Positions 17,356-26,706 of a DNA stretch of 64,000 bases are shown one piece after another. Origin of the DNA: Alkalithermobacter thermoalcaliphilus JW-YL-7 = DSM 7308 (GTDB lineage Bacteria > Bacillota > Clostridia > Peptostreptococcales > Peptostreptococcaceae). Position numbers and translations under genes: made by a program. Within the stretch, counting starts at the first letter, position 1. Every line of letters starts with the position of its first letter. The notes under the pieces were generated by a model. The model was not told where the DNA came from. It did not search any database and saw only the letters and a program-made list of their open reading frames with translations. The stretch covers positions 358,001-422,000 of the forward strand of contig LSFY01000001.1 of the NCBI GenBank assembly GCA_001584565.1. The letters are read 5' to 3'.

Positions 17356-17760
17356 CTACTTTTTTTCTAAAGAGAAGCTTAGATTATATTCTGAAGACTT
17401 ATAAAGTTCTATTTCTACTCTAGGATTATCTTTATCTATATAGTCTAGGATAAGGACAGGCTTTAGTTGCTTGTCATTTTTTATTATTCCACTTTTTTCA
17501 ATACCATCACAAATACTTTTTGGATAGTTATGAATATCACCAATTCTTTTATTAGGGAAATATAATTTTATTATAGTTATAAGGTTTTCTTCTATTATAG
17601 GTCCTTGATAAGATTTGTTTATATATCCTGCTATCATATTTTCGTATGCTACATATTTAGAATGTTTCCCTTGTTTAGGCATCCAAGCTTGACCATGAAT
17701 ATTGTATAGTTTAAAATTAGATTTACTGATAGGTCTACCTGGAACAGTTATTTTGATCAT
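17356..17760 (-). CDS. RusA-family Holliday-junction resolvase-like protein
   Basis: 134 residues. The core GDIHNYPKSICDGIEKSGIIKND matches the RusA pattern D-x-x-N-xx-K-xx-x-D-xx-xx-x-G-xx-xx-D, with acidic residues placed for Mg2+-dependent cleavage of four-way junctions. RusA proteins are typically phage-derived, but no other phage gene is nearby. SD aggtga on the minus strand, close to the ATG. It is divergent from queG with about 60 bp between. Activity is inferred from the motif. Confidence 0.75.
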   Translation of the reverse strand: MIKITVPGRPISKSNFKLYNIHGQAWMPKQGKHSKYVAYENMIAGYINKSYQGPIIEENLITIIKLYFPNKRIGDIHNYPKSICDGIEKSGIIKNDKQLKPVLILDYIDKDNPRVEIELYKSSEYNLSFSLEKK

Positions 17761-17821
17761 TTAATCACCTCGAAGACATTGTACAGGAGTTAAACTTACT
17801 TGTAAAGATTAGGAGTGTATT

Positions 17822-18712
17822 ATGAAACATATACTTAAAAGTTTTTGTGAAAGTATAGGTATAGATTGTATAGGTATAGCTGAGGTTAGGATATATAAAG
17901 ACCTTGAAAAAATATTAAAAGAAAGAACTGATAAAGGATATAATTGTGGACTTGAAGAAAAAGATATAAAAAAAAGAGTAGATCCGACGGTAATTATAGA
18001 GGATGCAAAATCAATAATAGTTTGTTTATTTCCGTACTTTTCAGGTTACAGCAAAGATTCTAATTTATCCAAATATACACATTCTATAGATTATCATATA
18101 ATAATAAAAGATAAGTTAAATGAAATTGGAGATTTTTTAAAGAAAAACATAAAAAATTTTAACTACAAATCGTTCGTAGATAATGGTCCCTTAGTAGATA
18201 GATATTTAGCATATATATCAGGACTTGGATATTTTGGAGTAAATAATAGTATAATAAATGATAAATATGGATCGTATGTTTTTATAGGTTATATTGTGAA
18301 TAACTATGACTTTGAAAGTGATAGCCCATTAGAAAAAACTTGTATAAAATGTGGAAACTGTATAAAAAGTTGTCCAGGAGGAGCTATTTTAGGTAACTAT
18401 GAAATAGATTATAACAGATGCCTTTCTTATATAACTCAAAAAAAGGAAGAACTTTCTGATAAGGAAAAAGAGTTGATAATAAAAAATAAAACTGTATTTG
18501 GTTGTGATATATGTCAAGATGTATGCTATCATAATAAAAATATAGAACATACAAACATATTAGATTTTAAACAAAATTTAATATTAAACCTTAGTTATGA
18601 AGAAATTTTAAACATGTCTAACAAAGAGTTTAAAAGAGTTTATAAAGACAGATCTTTTGCTTGGAGAGGAAAAAAAATATTACTTAGAAATTTAGAACTT
18701 CTAGAGAAATAA
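17822..18712 (+). CDS. queG: Epoxyqueuosine reductase
   Basis: 296 residues. N-terminal cobalamin-binding DUF1730-type region (about 1-160) and a double-cubane ferredoxin domain: CIKCGNCIKSCP (about 180-191) and, further on, CDICQDVCYHN. QueG reduces epoxyqueuosine to queuosine in tRNA with B12 and two [4Fe-4S] clusters. Length is somewhat short compared with Bacillus QueG (about 380) because the C-terminal HEAT-like repeats are absent. SD taggag. It ends in a terminator overlapping its last codons. Confidence 0.92.
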   Translation: MKHILKSFCESIGIDCIGIAEVRIYKDLEKILKERTDKGYNCGLEEKDIKKRVDPTVIIEDAKSIIVCLFPYFSGYSKDSNLSKYTHSIDYHIIIKDKLNEIGDFLKKNIKNFNYKSFVDNGPLVDRYLAYISGLGYFGVNNSIINDKYGSYVFIGYIVNNYDFESDSPLEKTCIKCGNCIKSCPGGAILGNYEIDYNRCLSYITQKKEELSDKEKELIIKNKTVFGCDICQDVCYHNKNIEHTNILDFKQNLILNLSYEEILNMSNKEFKRVYKDRSFAWRGKKILLRNLELLEK

Positions 18713-18736
18713 TTTTCTTTAGTAGTTCTTTTTTTT
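18694..18736 (+). terminator. Rho-independent terminator of queG
   Basis: Sixteen-bp stem with one mismatch (agaacttctagagaaa / tttctttagtagttct), loop taat, followed by eight T. The 5' arm lies in the end of queG. Confidence 0.85.
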
Positions 18737-18794
18737 GTGCTAACAAATAAACATATTATACATAGTATGTATTAATAGGGAGGTGGGCGAAAGT

Positions 18795-21011
18795 ATGAAA
18801 TTTAAGACAACGGCAGAACTTGAACCATTAAAAGAAATATTGGGGCAGGATAAGGCTATAAATGCTATGGAATTTGGATTAAGTATAGATGATATTGGAT
18901 ATAACATATATATAAGCGGTGAAACAGGCACAGGGAGAACCACATATGCACTCGAGGCATTAAAAAATTATAGTAGACAAAAAGATAGTCACTTAGATTG
19001 GTGTTATGTATATAATTTTGAAAATCCTCATGAGCCGATAGCGCTTAGTTTTCAAAGAGGTGTTGGGAGAAAATTTAAAAAAGATGTAGATGCTTTAGCG
19101 GATAATATTTTAAGTGATTTTAGAAATATTTTAAATAGTGAAGAATACGAAAAAGAAAGAAATCAAATATTAACTAACTATGAAATACAAAAACAGATGT
19201 TAATTCAACAAATAAAGGATTATGGAAAAGAAAAAGGATTTAACTTTAAAAGTACTCAAAGCGGAATAGTTTTTATTCCTATAGATGAGAATGTAGACTC
19301 TAATTCAAAAGAATTTTTGGAATCTAAGATAGAGATAGAAAATATGACAATAGGAATAATATCTAAAATAAAGCAATTAGAAGAAGATGCAAAAAATAAA
19401 ATAGCAAGTTTAGAAGAAAGTATTGCAATATCAGTAGTAGATCCTTATATAAAGTCACTTATAAAAAAATATGGCAAAAATAGCAAGGTAAAAAAATACT
19501 TATTGAATATGAGAGAAGATATATTAAATAATATTTATATATTTTATATGGATGATGAAGAACTTCAAAGTATAGATGAAAGAGAATATTTTTTAAAATA
19601 CAAAGTAAACTTATTTATAGATAATGGAAAAGAAAAAAATATAAAAAATGCTCCTGTTGTATTAGAGTTAAATCCTATATATCCAAATTTATTTGGAAAA
19701 GTAGAATATGAAAATGACAAGGGAGTAATAAAAACAGATTTTACAAAAATAATTCCAGGATCTATTCATAAAGCTAATGGAGGATACTTAGTGCTTTATA
19801 TAAATGAGCTTTTGAAAAGCCCTTACTCGTGGGATTTATTAAAAAGAACACTACAATTTAAAAAAATACAAATAGATACTGCTACATCTATGAAGCCAGA
19901 ACCAATACCTTTAGATATAAAAATAGTATTAATAGGAAGTCAGTACTTATACGATCTTCTTTATTATTACGACGAAGAATTCAGTAAATACTTTAAGGTA
20001 TTAGTAGATTTTTCAACTGAAATGGCAAGAAATGAAGAAAATGAGCTTAAAGTAGCAAGATTCATATCAAATTATTGTAACAAAATGAACTTAAAGCATT
20101 TCACATATGATGCAGTACAGGTAGTTTTAAAACATAGCTCAAGGCTAGCACAAAATAGAAAAAAACTTTCTACAAGATTTAATAAAATAAAAGAATTAAT
20201 AATAGAATCTAATTTGTTTGCAGATAGAAGAAATAGTGAATTTGTAGATAAAGAAGACGTAAAAAATGCTATATATGAAAAAATTAATAGAATAAATAAA
20301 ATAGAGAAAAAATTAGATGAGATGTATCAGAATAATAAACTTTTAATTTCTCTTGGAGGTAAAAAAATAGGAGTTATAAATGGTTTATCTGTAATAAGTA
20401 TGGGAGAGTATTCTTTTGGAAGACCTGCTGTTATAACTGTTACAACTAGCCCAGGACATAAAGGGGTAATAAATATAGAAAGAGAAGTTAGGTTAAGTGG
20501 AGCAATACATGATAAGGGAGTATTAATTTTAGGAGGATATCTTCTAGAAAACTTCTCAAAAGAAGTTCCAGTATCTATAACATCTCACATATGCTTTGAA
20601 CAAAGTTATAGCTGCATAGATGGAGATAGTGCATCAAGTGCAGAACTTTATGCATTATTATCTTCTTTAAGCGAAGTTCCGATAAAACAAAATATAGCAG
20701 TAACTGGATCAGTAAACCAAAAAGGAGATATTCAGGTAGTAGGAGGAGTAACTGAAAAAGTTGAAGGATTTTTTAATATATGTAAAATTAAAGGTTTAAC
20801 TGGAGATCAAGGAGTTATAATTCCGAAAAATAATTTAGATAATTTGGTATTAACAGAAGAAATTGAAAACGCTATAAAAAATGGCTTGTTTAAAATATAT
20901 CCAGTTGATAGAATAGAAGAGGCTATGGAAATATTAACAGATACAACATTTGAACAAATATGTGATAGAATAAATAAAAGACTTAAAAAGTTTTATGAAA
21001 TGTCAAAATAG
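18795..21011 (+). CDS. Lon-like ATP-dependent protease (LonB/AAA_32 type)
   Basis: 738 residues. N-terminal ATPase part with Walker A SGETGTGRTT (about 40-50), a long coiled-coil insertion (about 110-220), an AAA+ core (DFTKIIPGSIHKANGGYLVL), and a C-terminal Lon protease domain (about 540-720) with GDSASSAEL (catalytic Ser) and TEKVEGFF (catalytic Lys). The substrate is unknown. The ATG at 18795 has SD gggagg at about 10 nt; the GTG at 18783 lies within that SD. No membrane segments are seen. It follows the queG terminator. Confidence 0.88.
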   Translation: MKFKTTAELEPLKEILGQDKAINAMEFGLSIDDIGYNIYISGETGTGRTTYALEALKNYSRQKDSHLDWCYVYNFENPHEPIALSFQRGVGRKFKKDVDALADNILSDFRNILNSEEYEKERNQILTNYEIQKQMLIQQIKDYGKEKGFNFKSTQSGIVFIPIDENVDSNSKEFLESKIEIENMTIGIISKIKQLEEDAKNKIASLEESIAISVVDPYIKSLIKKYGKNSKVKKYLLNMREDILNNIYIFYMDDEELQSIDEREYFLKYKVNLFIDNGKEKNIKNAPVVLELNPIYPNLFGKVEYENDKGVIKTDFTKIIPGSIHKANGGYLVLYINELLKSPYSWDLLKRTLQFKKIQIDTATSMKPEPIPLDIKIVLIGSQYLYDLLYYYDEEFSKYFKVLVDFSTEMARNEENELKVARFISNYCNKMNLKHFTYDAVQVVLKHSSRLAQNRKKLSTRFNKIKELIIESNLFADRRNSEFVDKEDVKNAIYEKINRINKIEKKLDEMYQNNKLLISLGGKKIGVINGLSVISMGEYSFGRPAVITVTTSPGHKGVINIEREVRLSGAIHDKGVLILGGYLLENFSKEVPVSITSHICFEQSYSCIDGDSASSAELYALLSSLSEVPIKQNIAVTGSVNQKGDIQVVGGVTEKVEGFFNICKIKGLTGDQGVIIPKNNLDNLVLTEEIENAIKNGLFKIYPVDRIEEAMEILTDTTFEQICDRINKRLKKFYEMSK

Positions 21012-21057
21012 CTATGCTATTTTGGCATTTGTATTTTGAACTTACAGGAGTGATTAG

Positions 21058-21339
21058 ATGATAATAGGAAGCTGTATAATAGAGATTACTATATATGATG
21101 TAAGTACCCTAAAGGAAAAAAGACATGTTGTAAAGAGTATTGTGGAAAGATTAAAGTCAAGATATAATATTTCAATAGCTGAAATTGGAATGAACGATAA
21201 ATGGCAAAGGTCTCAAATAGGTTTTGCTTGTGTATCTAATTCAAAGAATCATGCAAATGAAGTAATTGATAAAGTGATAAATTTTATAGAAAATGATCAA
21301 AGAATAGAAATTACTAATATAGAAATAGAAATATTGTAG
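21058..21339 (+). CDS. DUF503 (YlxP-like) protein
   Basis: 93 residues, alpha-beta fold: MIIGSCIIEITIYDVSTLKEKR then VVKSIVERLKSRYNISIAEIG, the typical DUF503 signature; in Bacillus the related ylxP lies in the nusA-infB-rbfA operon. Function unknown, possibly linked to ribosome maturation by that context. It is tightly followed by nth (10 nt), so the two are probably co-transcribed. SD aggag. Confidence 0.88.
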   Translation: MIIGSCIIEITIYDVSTLKEKRHVVKSIVERLKSRYNISIAEIGMNDKWQRSQIGFACVSNSKNHANEVIDKVINFIENDQRIEITNIEIEIL

Positions 21340-21349
21340 GAGGAAAAAC

Positions 21350-21982
21350 ATGGATATAGATAAGATTCTAGATATATTAGAAAAAACATATCCAGATGCA
21401 AAGTGTGAATTAAATTATAAAACTCCATTTGAACTTTTGGTAGCTACAATATTATCTGCTCAATGTACAGATGAAAGAGTTAATAAAGTAACAAAAGATC
21501 TATTTGAAAAATATAATACTCCAGAAGATATTGTTAATTTAGGTGAAGAAAACTTGCAAGAGATCATAAAAAGTTGTGGATTATATAAAAGTAAGGCGAA
21601 AAAAATAGTTCAAACATGTAAAATTTTGATTGAGAAATATTCAGGAAATGTTCCTAATGAAATAGAAAAACTAGTTAATCTTCCTGGTGTGGGTAGAAAA
21701 ACAGCAAATGTAGTGTTAAGCAATGCCTATAATATAGATGCTATAGCGGTTGATACACATGTATTTAGGGTATCTAATAGAATTGGAATTATAGAAAGTA
21801 AAGATCCTAAAGATGCAGAGTTTAAACTTATGAATATAATTCCTAAACAAAGATGGTCAAAGTCGCATTATCTTTTAATATTTCATGGAAGAAGGACATG
21901 CAAAGCTAAAAAGCCTGATTGTAGTAACTGTAGCATAAGTAATTATTGTAAGTACTTTAAGGAAAAAAAGGGGGAAGTATAA
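21350..21982 (+). CDS. nth: Endonuclease III (DNA glycosylase/AP lyase)
   Basis: 210 residues. Helix-hairpin-helix LPGVGRKTANVVL (Lys catalytic), VDTHVFRVSNRIG (catalytic Asp), and a C-terminal [4Fe-4S] site C-x6-C-x2-C-x5-C (CKAKKPDCSNCSISNYC). Removes oxidised pyrimidines in base-excision repair; complements nfo upstream. SD aggagg 5 nt before ATG. The vanW gene begins directly after its stop. Confidence 0.96.
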   Translation: MDIDKILDILEKTYPDAKCELNYKTPFELLVATILSAQCTDERVNKVTKDLFEKYNTPEDIVNLGEENLQEIIKSCGLYKSKAKKIVQTCKILIEKYSGNVPNEIEKLVNLPGVGRKTANVVLSNAYNIDAIAVDTHVFRVSNRIGIIESKDPKDAEFKLMNIIPKQRWSKSHYLLIFHGRRTCKAKKPDCSNCSISNYCKYFKEKKGEV

Positions 21983-23473
21983 TTGAAAAAAAGTGTTATT
22001 TTGATAGCTTTTTCAATAATATTTGTAATTTTATCTGCTTCTATTTTATATGGACATAGTATAAAAAATCACGATAAAATATATGAAAACATATATATAG
22101 AAGATATAAATGTACAAAACTTAACAAAACAAGAAGCGCTAGAGCTATTGAAAGAAGAATATAAATATGAAGATATTAATTTAGTATATGAAGACAAACT
22201 GTGGCAGATAAAGTTAGACGATATAAATTTTAAACACGACATAAAAAAAGCAGTAGAAGATGCATATAGTATTGGAAGAAGTGGAAACTATTTTAAAGAC
22301 CTTAAAAAGATAATGAGTTTAAGACAGGGAAGTATCCATGTTATAAATATTTACAGAGAATATAATGATGAAAAAATATATGAAGTACTTGAAAGTATAG
22401 AAAACGAACTTAATAAAGAACCTAAAGATGCTACTATATCAATAGTAAATGGAAATATAAATGTTACACAACATGAAATAGGATATGTAGTAGATGTTGA
22501 TAATTTAAAAGAGGCTATATTTAATGAGCTTGAAAAAAGAAAAGAGTTTGAAGATATTAAAATTCCTATGATAGAAAAAGAGCCTAAATTTAAGTATGAA
22601 TATTTAAGAAAAATAGATACTCTTTTAGGAGAATATACTACACAGTTTAATGCATCTGTACCTGGAAGAACAGAAAATATAAGATTATCATCTCAAAGAA
22701 CTAGTGGGATAGTTTTAAATCCAGGAGAAGAATTCTCATTTAATAAGGCAACAGGAAAAAGAGGACTGACGGAAGGGTTTAAATTAGCCCCTGTTATAGT
22801 AAACGGAGAGCTTCAAGAAGGTATAGGTGGAGGGGTATGTCAAGTATCCTCAACAATGTTTAATGCAGCTATTTATTCAGGTCTTACTATAACAGATAGA
22901 AGAAATCATTCTATACCATCTTCATACGTAGATTTAGGTAGAGACGCAACAGTAGCTTATGGAAGTATAGATTTTAAATTCAAAAACAACTATAACAATC
23001 CAATATATATATATAATTTCGTAAGTGGAAATAAGATAACATCTAGAATATATGGAAGTAGAGAAGATAAAAAACAAATAAGTATAGTAAGTCAAGTTGT
23101 TCAAACTATTCCAAAACAAGTTCAAGTAAAAAATGATCCAACTTTAGAAGTTGGAAAAGAAATAATACAAGATCAAGGAAGAGATGGATATAGAGTAGAA
23201 ACATATAGAGTATATCCAGATGGAAAAAGAGAATTAGTATCGAGAAGCTTTTATCCAGCTAAAACAATGATAGTTGTTAGAGGAACAAAGCCAGTAAAAC
23301 CAGTACAGCAGCCACAGCAAAAACCACAAGAAAAACCTAAGCAAGAAGAAAAGCCAAAACAAGAGCAAAAACCACAAGAAAAACCAGTAGAGGAAAAGCC
23401 AGTAGAGGAAAAACCAGTAGAGGAAAAACCACAAGAAGATACACAGCAAGGTGATAGTCAAAAAACAGAATAA
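21983..23473 (+). CDS. VanW-family protein with G5 domain and Pro/Lys/Glu-rich tail
   Basis: 496 residues. N-terminal membrane anchor (about 4-24), PG_binding_4-like region (about 55-190), VanW domain (about 215-345: FSFNKATGKRG, GGGVCQVSSTMFNAA, RRNHSIPSSYVDLG), a G5 domain (about 355-425) and a 60-residue PKE-rich tail with three copies of KPVEE. Such proteins are thought to associate with peptidoglycan; the tail would span the wall. TTG start immediately after nth, with SD ggggga. Function unknown; the VanW link to vancomycin clusters is by name only. Confidence 0.87.
   Translation: MKKSVILIAFSIIFVILSASILYGHSIKNHDKIYENIYIEDINVQNLTKQEALELLKEEYKYEDINLVYEDKLWQIKLDDINFKHDIKKAVEDAYSIGRSGNYFKDLKKIMSLRQGSIHVINIYREYNDEKIYEVLESIENELNKEPKDATISIVNGNINVTQHEIGYVVDVDNLKEAIFNELEKRKEFEDIKIPMIEKEPKFKYEYLRKIDTLLGEYTTQFNASVPGRTENIRLSSQRTSGIVLNPGEEFSFNKATGKRGLTEGFKLAPVIVNGELQEGIGGGVCQVSSTMFNAAIYSGLTITDRRNHSIPSSYVDLGRDATVAYGSIDFKFKNNYNNPIYIYNFVSGNKITSRIYGSREDKKQISIVSQVVQTIPKQVQVKNDPTLEVGKEIIQDQGRDGYRVETYRVYPDGKRELVSRSFYPAKTMIVVRGTKPVKPVQQPQQKPQEKPKQEEKPKQEQKPQEKPVEEKPVEEKPVEEKPQEDTQQGDSQKTE
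23384..23428 (+). repeat. Three 15-bp tandem repeats in the vanW-family gene
   Basis: ccagtagaggaaaag/a is repeated three times, encoding KPVEE units in the wall-spanning tail. Repeat number is likely variable between strains (inference). Confidence 0.85.
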
Positions 23474-23477
23474 AATT

Positions 23478-23506
23478 TTGACATTATAGGCTATGGGGAT
23501 TATTAT
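23478..23506 (+). promoter_or_regulatory. Sigma-A promoter for the DUF2225 gene
   Basis: TTGACA (23478-23483), 17-bp spacer, TATTAT (23501-23506), in the gap after the vanW-family gene. Confidence 0.7.
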
Positions 23507-23549
23507 AGAAATATAGTTCCTATGGTCTACTTTTTTATGGGGTGATTTG

Positions 23550-24221
23550 ATGCAAAGTGGCTTATATGACAAGAAGGTAAAATGTCCTATATGTAGTAAT
23601 ATTTTCACAACAAAGAAGGTTAGAACATCGGCTATAAGAACACTAAAAAGAGATTCAGACCTTTGTATTCATTATAAAACTGTAAATCCTTATTTTTATG
23701 CAGTGTTTGTATGTCCTAAGTGTGGATATGCAGCTACAGAAAATAGATTTTTATCGATTAAAAGAGCTGAAATTGATATAATAAAAGATAATATAATGCT
23801 TAAATGGACATATAGGGACTTTGGTGGTGAAAGAGGTATAGATGAAGCTATAGTTACTCATAAGCTAGCTCTTTATCAAGCAGATTTGCTTTGTAAAGAT
23901 AAATTTTACATAGGAAACATATGTCTTAAGATAGCGTGGCTTTATAGATATATATCAGATGAAAAAATGGAAGATAAATTCTTAAGACATTCTCTAGATT
24001 GTTTAGAGTACGCATTTTATAATGAAAATTATGAGGATAAAACGTACATACTAGCATATCTTATAGGAGAACTAAGCAGAAGATTGAAAAATTATAAAGA
24101 AGCTATAAACTGGTTTCAAATAGCATTAAAGGACAATAGGATAAAAAATGATAGAAATATAGAAAATTTAACAAGAGACCAGTGGAGATTAGCAAGTGAA
24201 GAATATAAAAATGCAATTTAA
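23550..24221 (+). CDS. DUF2225 protein
   Basis: 223 residues. N-terminal zinc-ribbon-like half with KCPICSNIF and CPKCGYAA (two CxxC pairs, about 10-65) and a helical TPR-like C-terminal half (IGELSRRLKNYKEAINWFQIAL). Function unknown. The ATG at 23550 has SD ggggtga. It overlaps nothing but the HAD gene begins 13 nt after its stop, so the two are an operon. Confidence 0.86.
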   Translation: MQSGLYDKKVKCPICSNIFTTKKVRTSAIRTLKRDSDLCIHYKTVNPYFYAVFVCPKCGYAATENRFLSIKRAEIDIIKDNIMLKWTYRDFGGERGIDEAIVTHKLALYQADLLCKDKFYIGNICLKIAWLYRYISDEKMEDKFLRHSLDCLEYAFYNENYEDKTYILAYLIGELSRRLKNYKEAINWFQIALKDNRIKNDRNIENLTRDQWRLASEEYKNAI

Positions 24222-24234
24222 AGAGGTGAAGAAA

Positions 24235-25059
24235 ATGAATTATAAACTAATAGTTACGGATATGGATGGAACTTTGCTTAATTCTAAACAAACTGTAAGT
24301 CAAAGAAATAAAGATGCTTTAAAAAAGGCACAGGATATGGGAATAAAGGTAGGTATAGCTACAGGAAGAATATATACATCAGCTAAATATTATGCTAAGC
24401 TTTTAGGAATACAAACACCTATAATAGCATGTAATGGAGCTATAATAAGAGATGAAGTAACTGGTGAGGAAATATACAAAAATGTACTAGATAAAGAAAA
24501 TTCCTTCGAGATTATAAACTTATGCGAAAGGTATGGAGTATATTATCATTTTTATGATGATAAAAGTTTTTACTGCAAAAGATTAGGCTATTCATCACTA
24601 TACTATGAAAAGTGGAATAAAACTCAACCTGAAGAAAATAGAGTAGATATAAGGGTAATTAAGGATGGCAAAGAAATTATTAATGCAAACGTAGATCCTT
24701 TAAAATTTTTAATAATAGATGAGGATATAAATAAATTAAATGATTTGATGGAAGAATTAAGACAAATACCAACTTTAGAAGTAAGTAAATCATGGAAAAA
24801 TAATATTGAAGTTATGAATAAGGGAGTATGTAAAGGACTTGCACTTAAAAGACTTTCTCAATATCTTGATATAAAAAGAGAAGAAATAATAGCGTTAGGC
24901 GATAATTATAATGATCTTAGCATGATAGAATACGCAGGAATGGGAGTAGCTATGGGTAATGGTGAACAAATAGTAAAGGAAAATTCAAATTATATAACGA
25001 AATCTAATGATGAAGACGGAGTTGCTTATGCATTAGAAAATTTATTGAATTTAACCTAG
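24235..25059 (+). CDS. HAD-superfamily hydrolase, Cof type
   Basis: 274 residues. HAD motif I VTDMDGTLLNS at the N-terminus, motif II ATGRIY, and motifs III/IV GDNYNDLSMIEYAGMGVAMGN. Cof/YidA-type phosphatases with a C2 cap dephosphorylate sugar phosphates or flavin-type substrates; the actual one is unknown. The ATG at 24235 has SD agaggtga; in-frame ATGs upstream lie within the DUF2225 gene. Confidence 0.92.
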   Translation: MNYKLIVTDMDGTLLNSKQTVSQRNKDALKKAQDMGIKVGIATGRIYTSAKYYAKLLGIQTPIIACNGAIIRDEVTGEEIYKNVLDKENSFEIINLCERYGVYYHFYDDKSFYCKRLGYSSLYYEKWNKTQPEENRVDIRVIKDGKEIINANVDPLKFLIIDEDINKLNDLMEELRQIPTLEVSKSWKNNIEVMNKGVCKGLALKRLSQYLDIKREEIIALGDNYNDLSMIEYAGMGVAMGNGEQIVKENSNYITKSNDEDGVAYALENLLNLT

Positions 25060-25068
25060 GGGGATATT

Positions 25069-26211
25069 ATGAAAAAAGTATCAGTTAGAAAATGTAATGA
25101 CTATTCTTATGAAAATGTAAAAGAGTCTTTAGAAAAATTAATAAGTGATTTAGGGGGACTTGAAAAGTATATAACTCCTTCCAGTAAGGTTTTGATAAAA
25201 ATGAATCTACTTATGAAAAAAAGACCTGAAGATGCAACTACTACTCATCCGATGGTCTTAAAAGTTTTAGCAGAGAAACTCCTTGATATGAACTGTGAAG
25301 TTATAGTAGCTGATAGTCCTGGAGGAGTATATACTCCTAAGGTGCTAAGAGCTGTTTATAGGGCTACTGGGGTTGAAGATGTAGCAAATGATTTGAATAT
25401 AAAATTAAATTATGATGTATCTTCTACAAATGTAAAATGTGAAAATGGAAAAATAGTAAAATCAATAGAAGTTATAAATCCAGTATTAGAAGCTGATCAT
25501 GTAATATCACTATGTAAACTTAAAACTCATGGAATGGCATTGTTTACTGGAGGAGTTAAGAATTTATTTGGAGTAATTCCTGGACTTTTAAAAGCAGAAT
25601 ATCACTTCAAAATGCCTGAGGTAAAGGAGTTTACAGATTTATTAGTTGATATATGTGATTATGTAAATCCTACATTAACAATTATGGATGGAATAATAGG
25701 TATGGAAGGAGAAGGACCATCTGCAGGAAATCCAAGAAAAGTAGGAGTACTTATAGGATCTGAAAGTCCATATGCTCTTGATGTTATAGGATGTAAGATA
25801 ATAAATATTGATCCTATGAAAGTGCCTACAATCCAAAGAACTGTAGAAAGGAACTTTTTAAAAGAAGATTTTTCTGATATATTAGTTAGTGGAGATTGTA
25901 TAGACAATTTAGTAGTACTTGATTTTAAGGTTCCAAATATAAAGAGTATAAACTTGTTTAATGGAAAAGTTCCTAAAGTTATAGAAAGACCATTAAATGC
26001 AATGTTAAGGCCAAAACCTGTATTTAACGAATCTAAATGTGTAGCTTGTAGAGAATGTGAAAAAGTATGCCCGCCTAAAGTAATAACCATGAATAGTAAT
26101 ATACCAAAAGTTGATTTAGACAAATGTATAAGATGTTTTTGCTGTCATGAATTATGTCCTAAGAAAGCAGTAGATATAAAAAGACCTTTACTTTTTAGAA
26201 TATTTAAGTAG
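25069..26211 (+). CDS. DUF362 protein with two [4Fe-4S] ferredoxin motifs
   Basis: 380 residues. A DUF362 domain (about 40-290, VLIKMNLLM, ADSPGGVYT, LCKLKTHGMALFTGGVKNLFG) is followed by a C-terminal 2[4Fe-4S] ferredoxin (CVACRECEKVCPP, CIRCFCCHELCPK). Probably an electron-transfer or redox protein in the cytoplasm; the reaction is unknown. Nine nt after the HAD gene, so co-transcribed. A second DUF362 protein occurs at 28443. Confidence 0.87.
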   Translation: MKKVSVRKCNDYSYENVKESLEKLISDLGGLEKYITPSSKVLIKMNLLMKKRPEDATTTHPMVLKVLAEKLLDMNCEVIVADSPGGVYTPKVLRAVYRATGVEDVANDLNIKLNYDVSSTNVKCENGKIVKSIEVINPVLEADHVISLCKLKTHGMALFTGGVKNLFGVIPGLLKAEYHFKMPEVKEFTDLLVDICDYVNPTLTIMDGIIGMEGEGPSAGNPRKVGVLIGSESPYALDVIGCKIINIDPMKVPTIQRTVERNFLKEDFSDILVSGDCIDNLVVLDFKVPNIKSINLFNGKVPKVIERPLNAMLRPKPVFNESKCVACRECEKVCPPKVITMNSNIPKVDLDKCIRCFCCHELCPKKAVDIKRPLLFRIFK

Positions 26212-26226
26212 GGAGGAATTTTTTAA

Positions 26227-26697
26227 ATGCCTTTAAATATAGTATTAGTAGAGCCAGAAATACCTCAAAATACAGGAAATATTGTTAGAACTTGCGCAGC
26301 TACAGGAAGTAATCTTCATCTTGTAAGACCTTTAGGATTCTCAGTTGAAGATAAATATTTAAAAAGATCAGGTCTTGATTATTGGAATTTAGTTAATATC
26401 CAATATTACGATAGTTTCGAGCAAGTAAAAGAAAAAAATAAAAATGCACTGTTTTACTATGCAACAACTAAAGCTAATAAAACTCACAGCGATGTAGAGT
26501 ATGATGAAAATACTTTCATAGTGTTTGGAAAAGAAACTAAAGGTTTACCAGAAGAATTGTTAAATGCAAATAAAAATCATTGTATAAGAATACCTATGGT
26601 AGATATAAAAGAAGCTAGATCATTGAATTTAGCAAACTCTGTTGCGATAGTTGTCTATGAAGCATTAAGACAGCTGAAATATCCTAATATGAGGTAG
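26227..26697 (+). CDS. trmL: tRNA (cytidine(34)-2'-O)-methyltransferase TrmL
   Basis: 156 residues, SPOUT fold. Motifs: VEPEIPQNTGNIVRTCAATG, FGKETKGLPEEL and IPMVDIKEARSLNLANSVAIV, the knotted SAM-binding site. It methylates the wobble ribose of tRNA-Leu. The first degV gene starts at its stop, so it is in the HAD-DUF362-trmL-degV group. ATG with SD gggagga. Confidence 0.94.
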   Translation: MPLNIVLVEPEIPQNTGNIVRTCAATGSNLHLVRPLGFSVEDKYLKRSGLDYWNLVNIQYYDSFEQVKEKNKNALFYYATTKANKTHSDVEYDENTFIVFGKETKGLPEELLNANKNHCIRIPMVDIKEARSLNLANSVAIVVYEALRQLKYPNMR

Positions 26698-26706
26698 GTG
26701 ATAAAT

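Noticed and set aside
23384-23428. CRISPR-like repeat block
   Set aside because: Three 15-bp direct repeats with no spacers inside a coding region; they encode a KPVEE-type wall tail.
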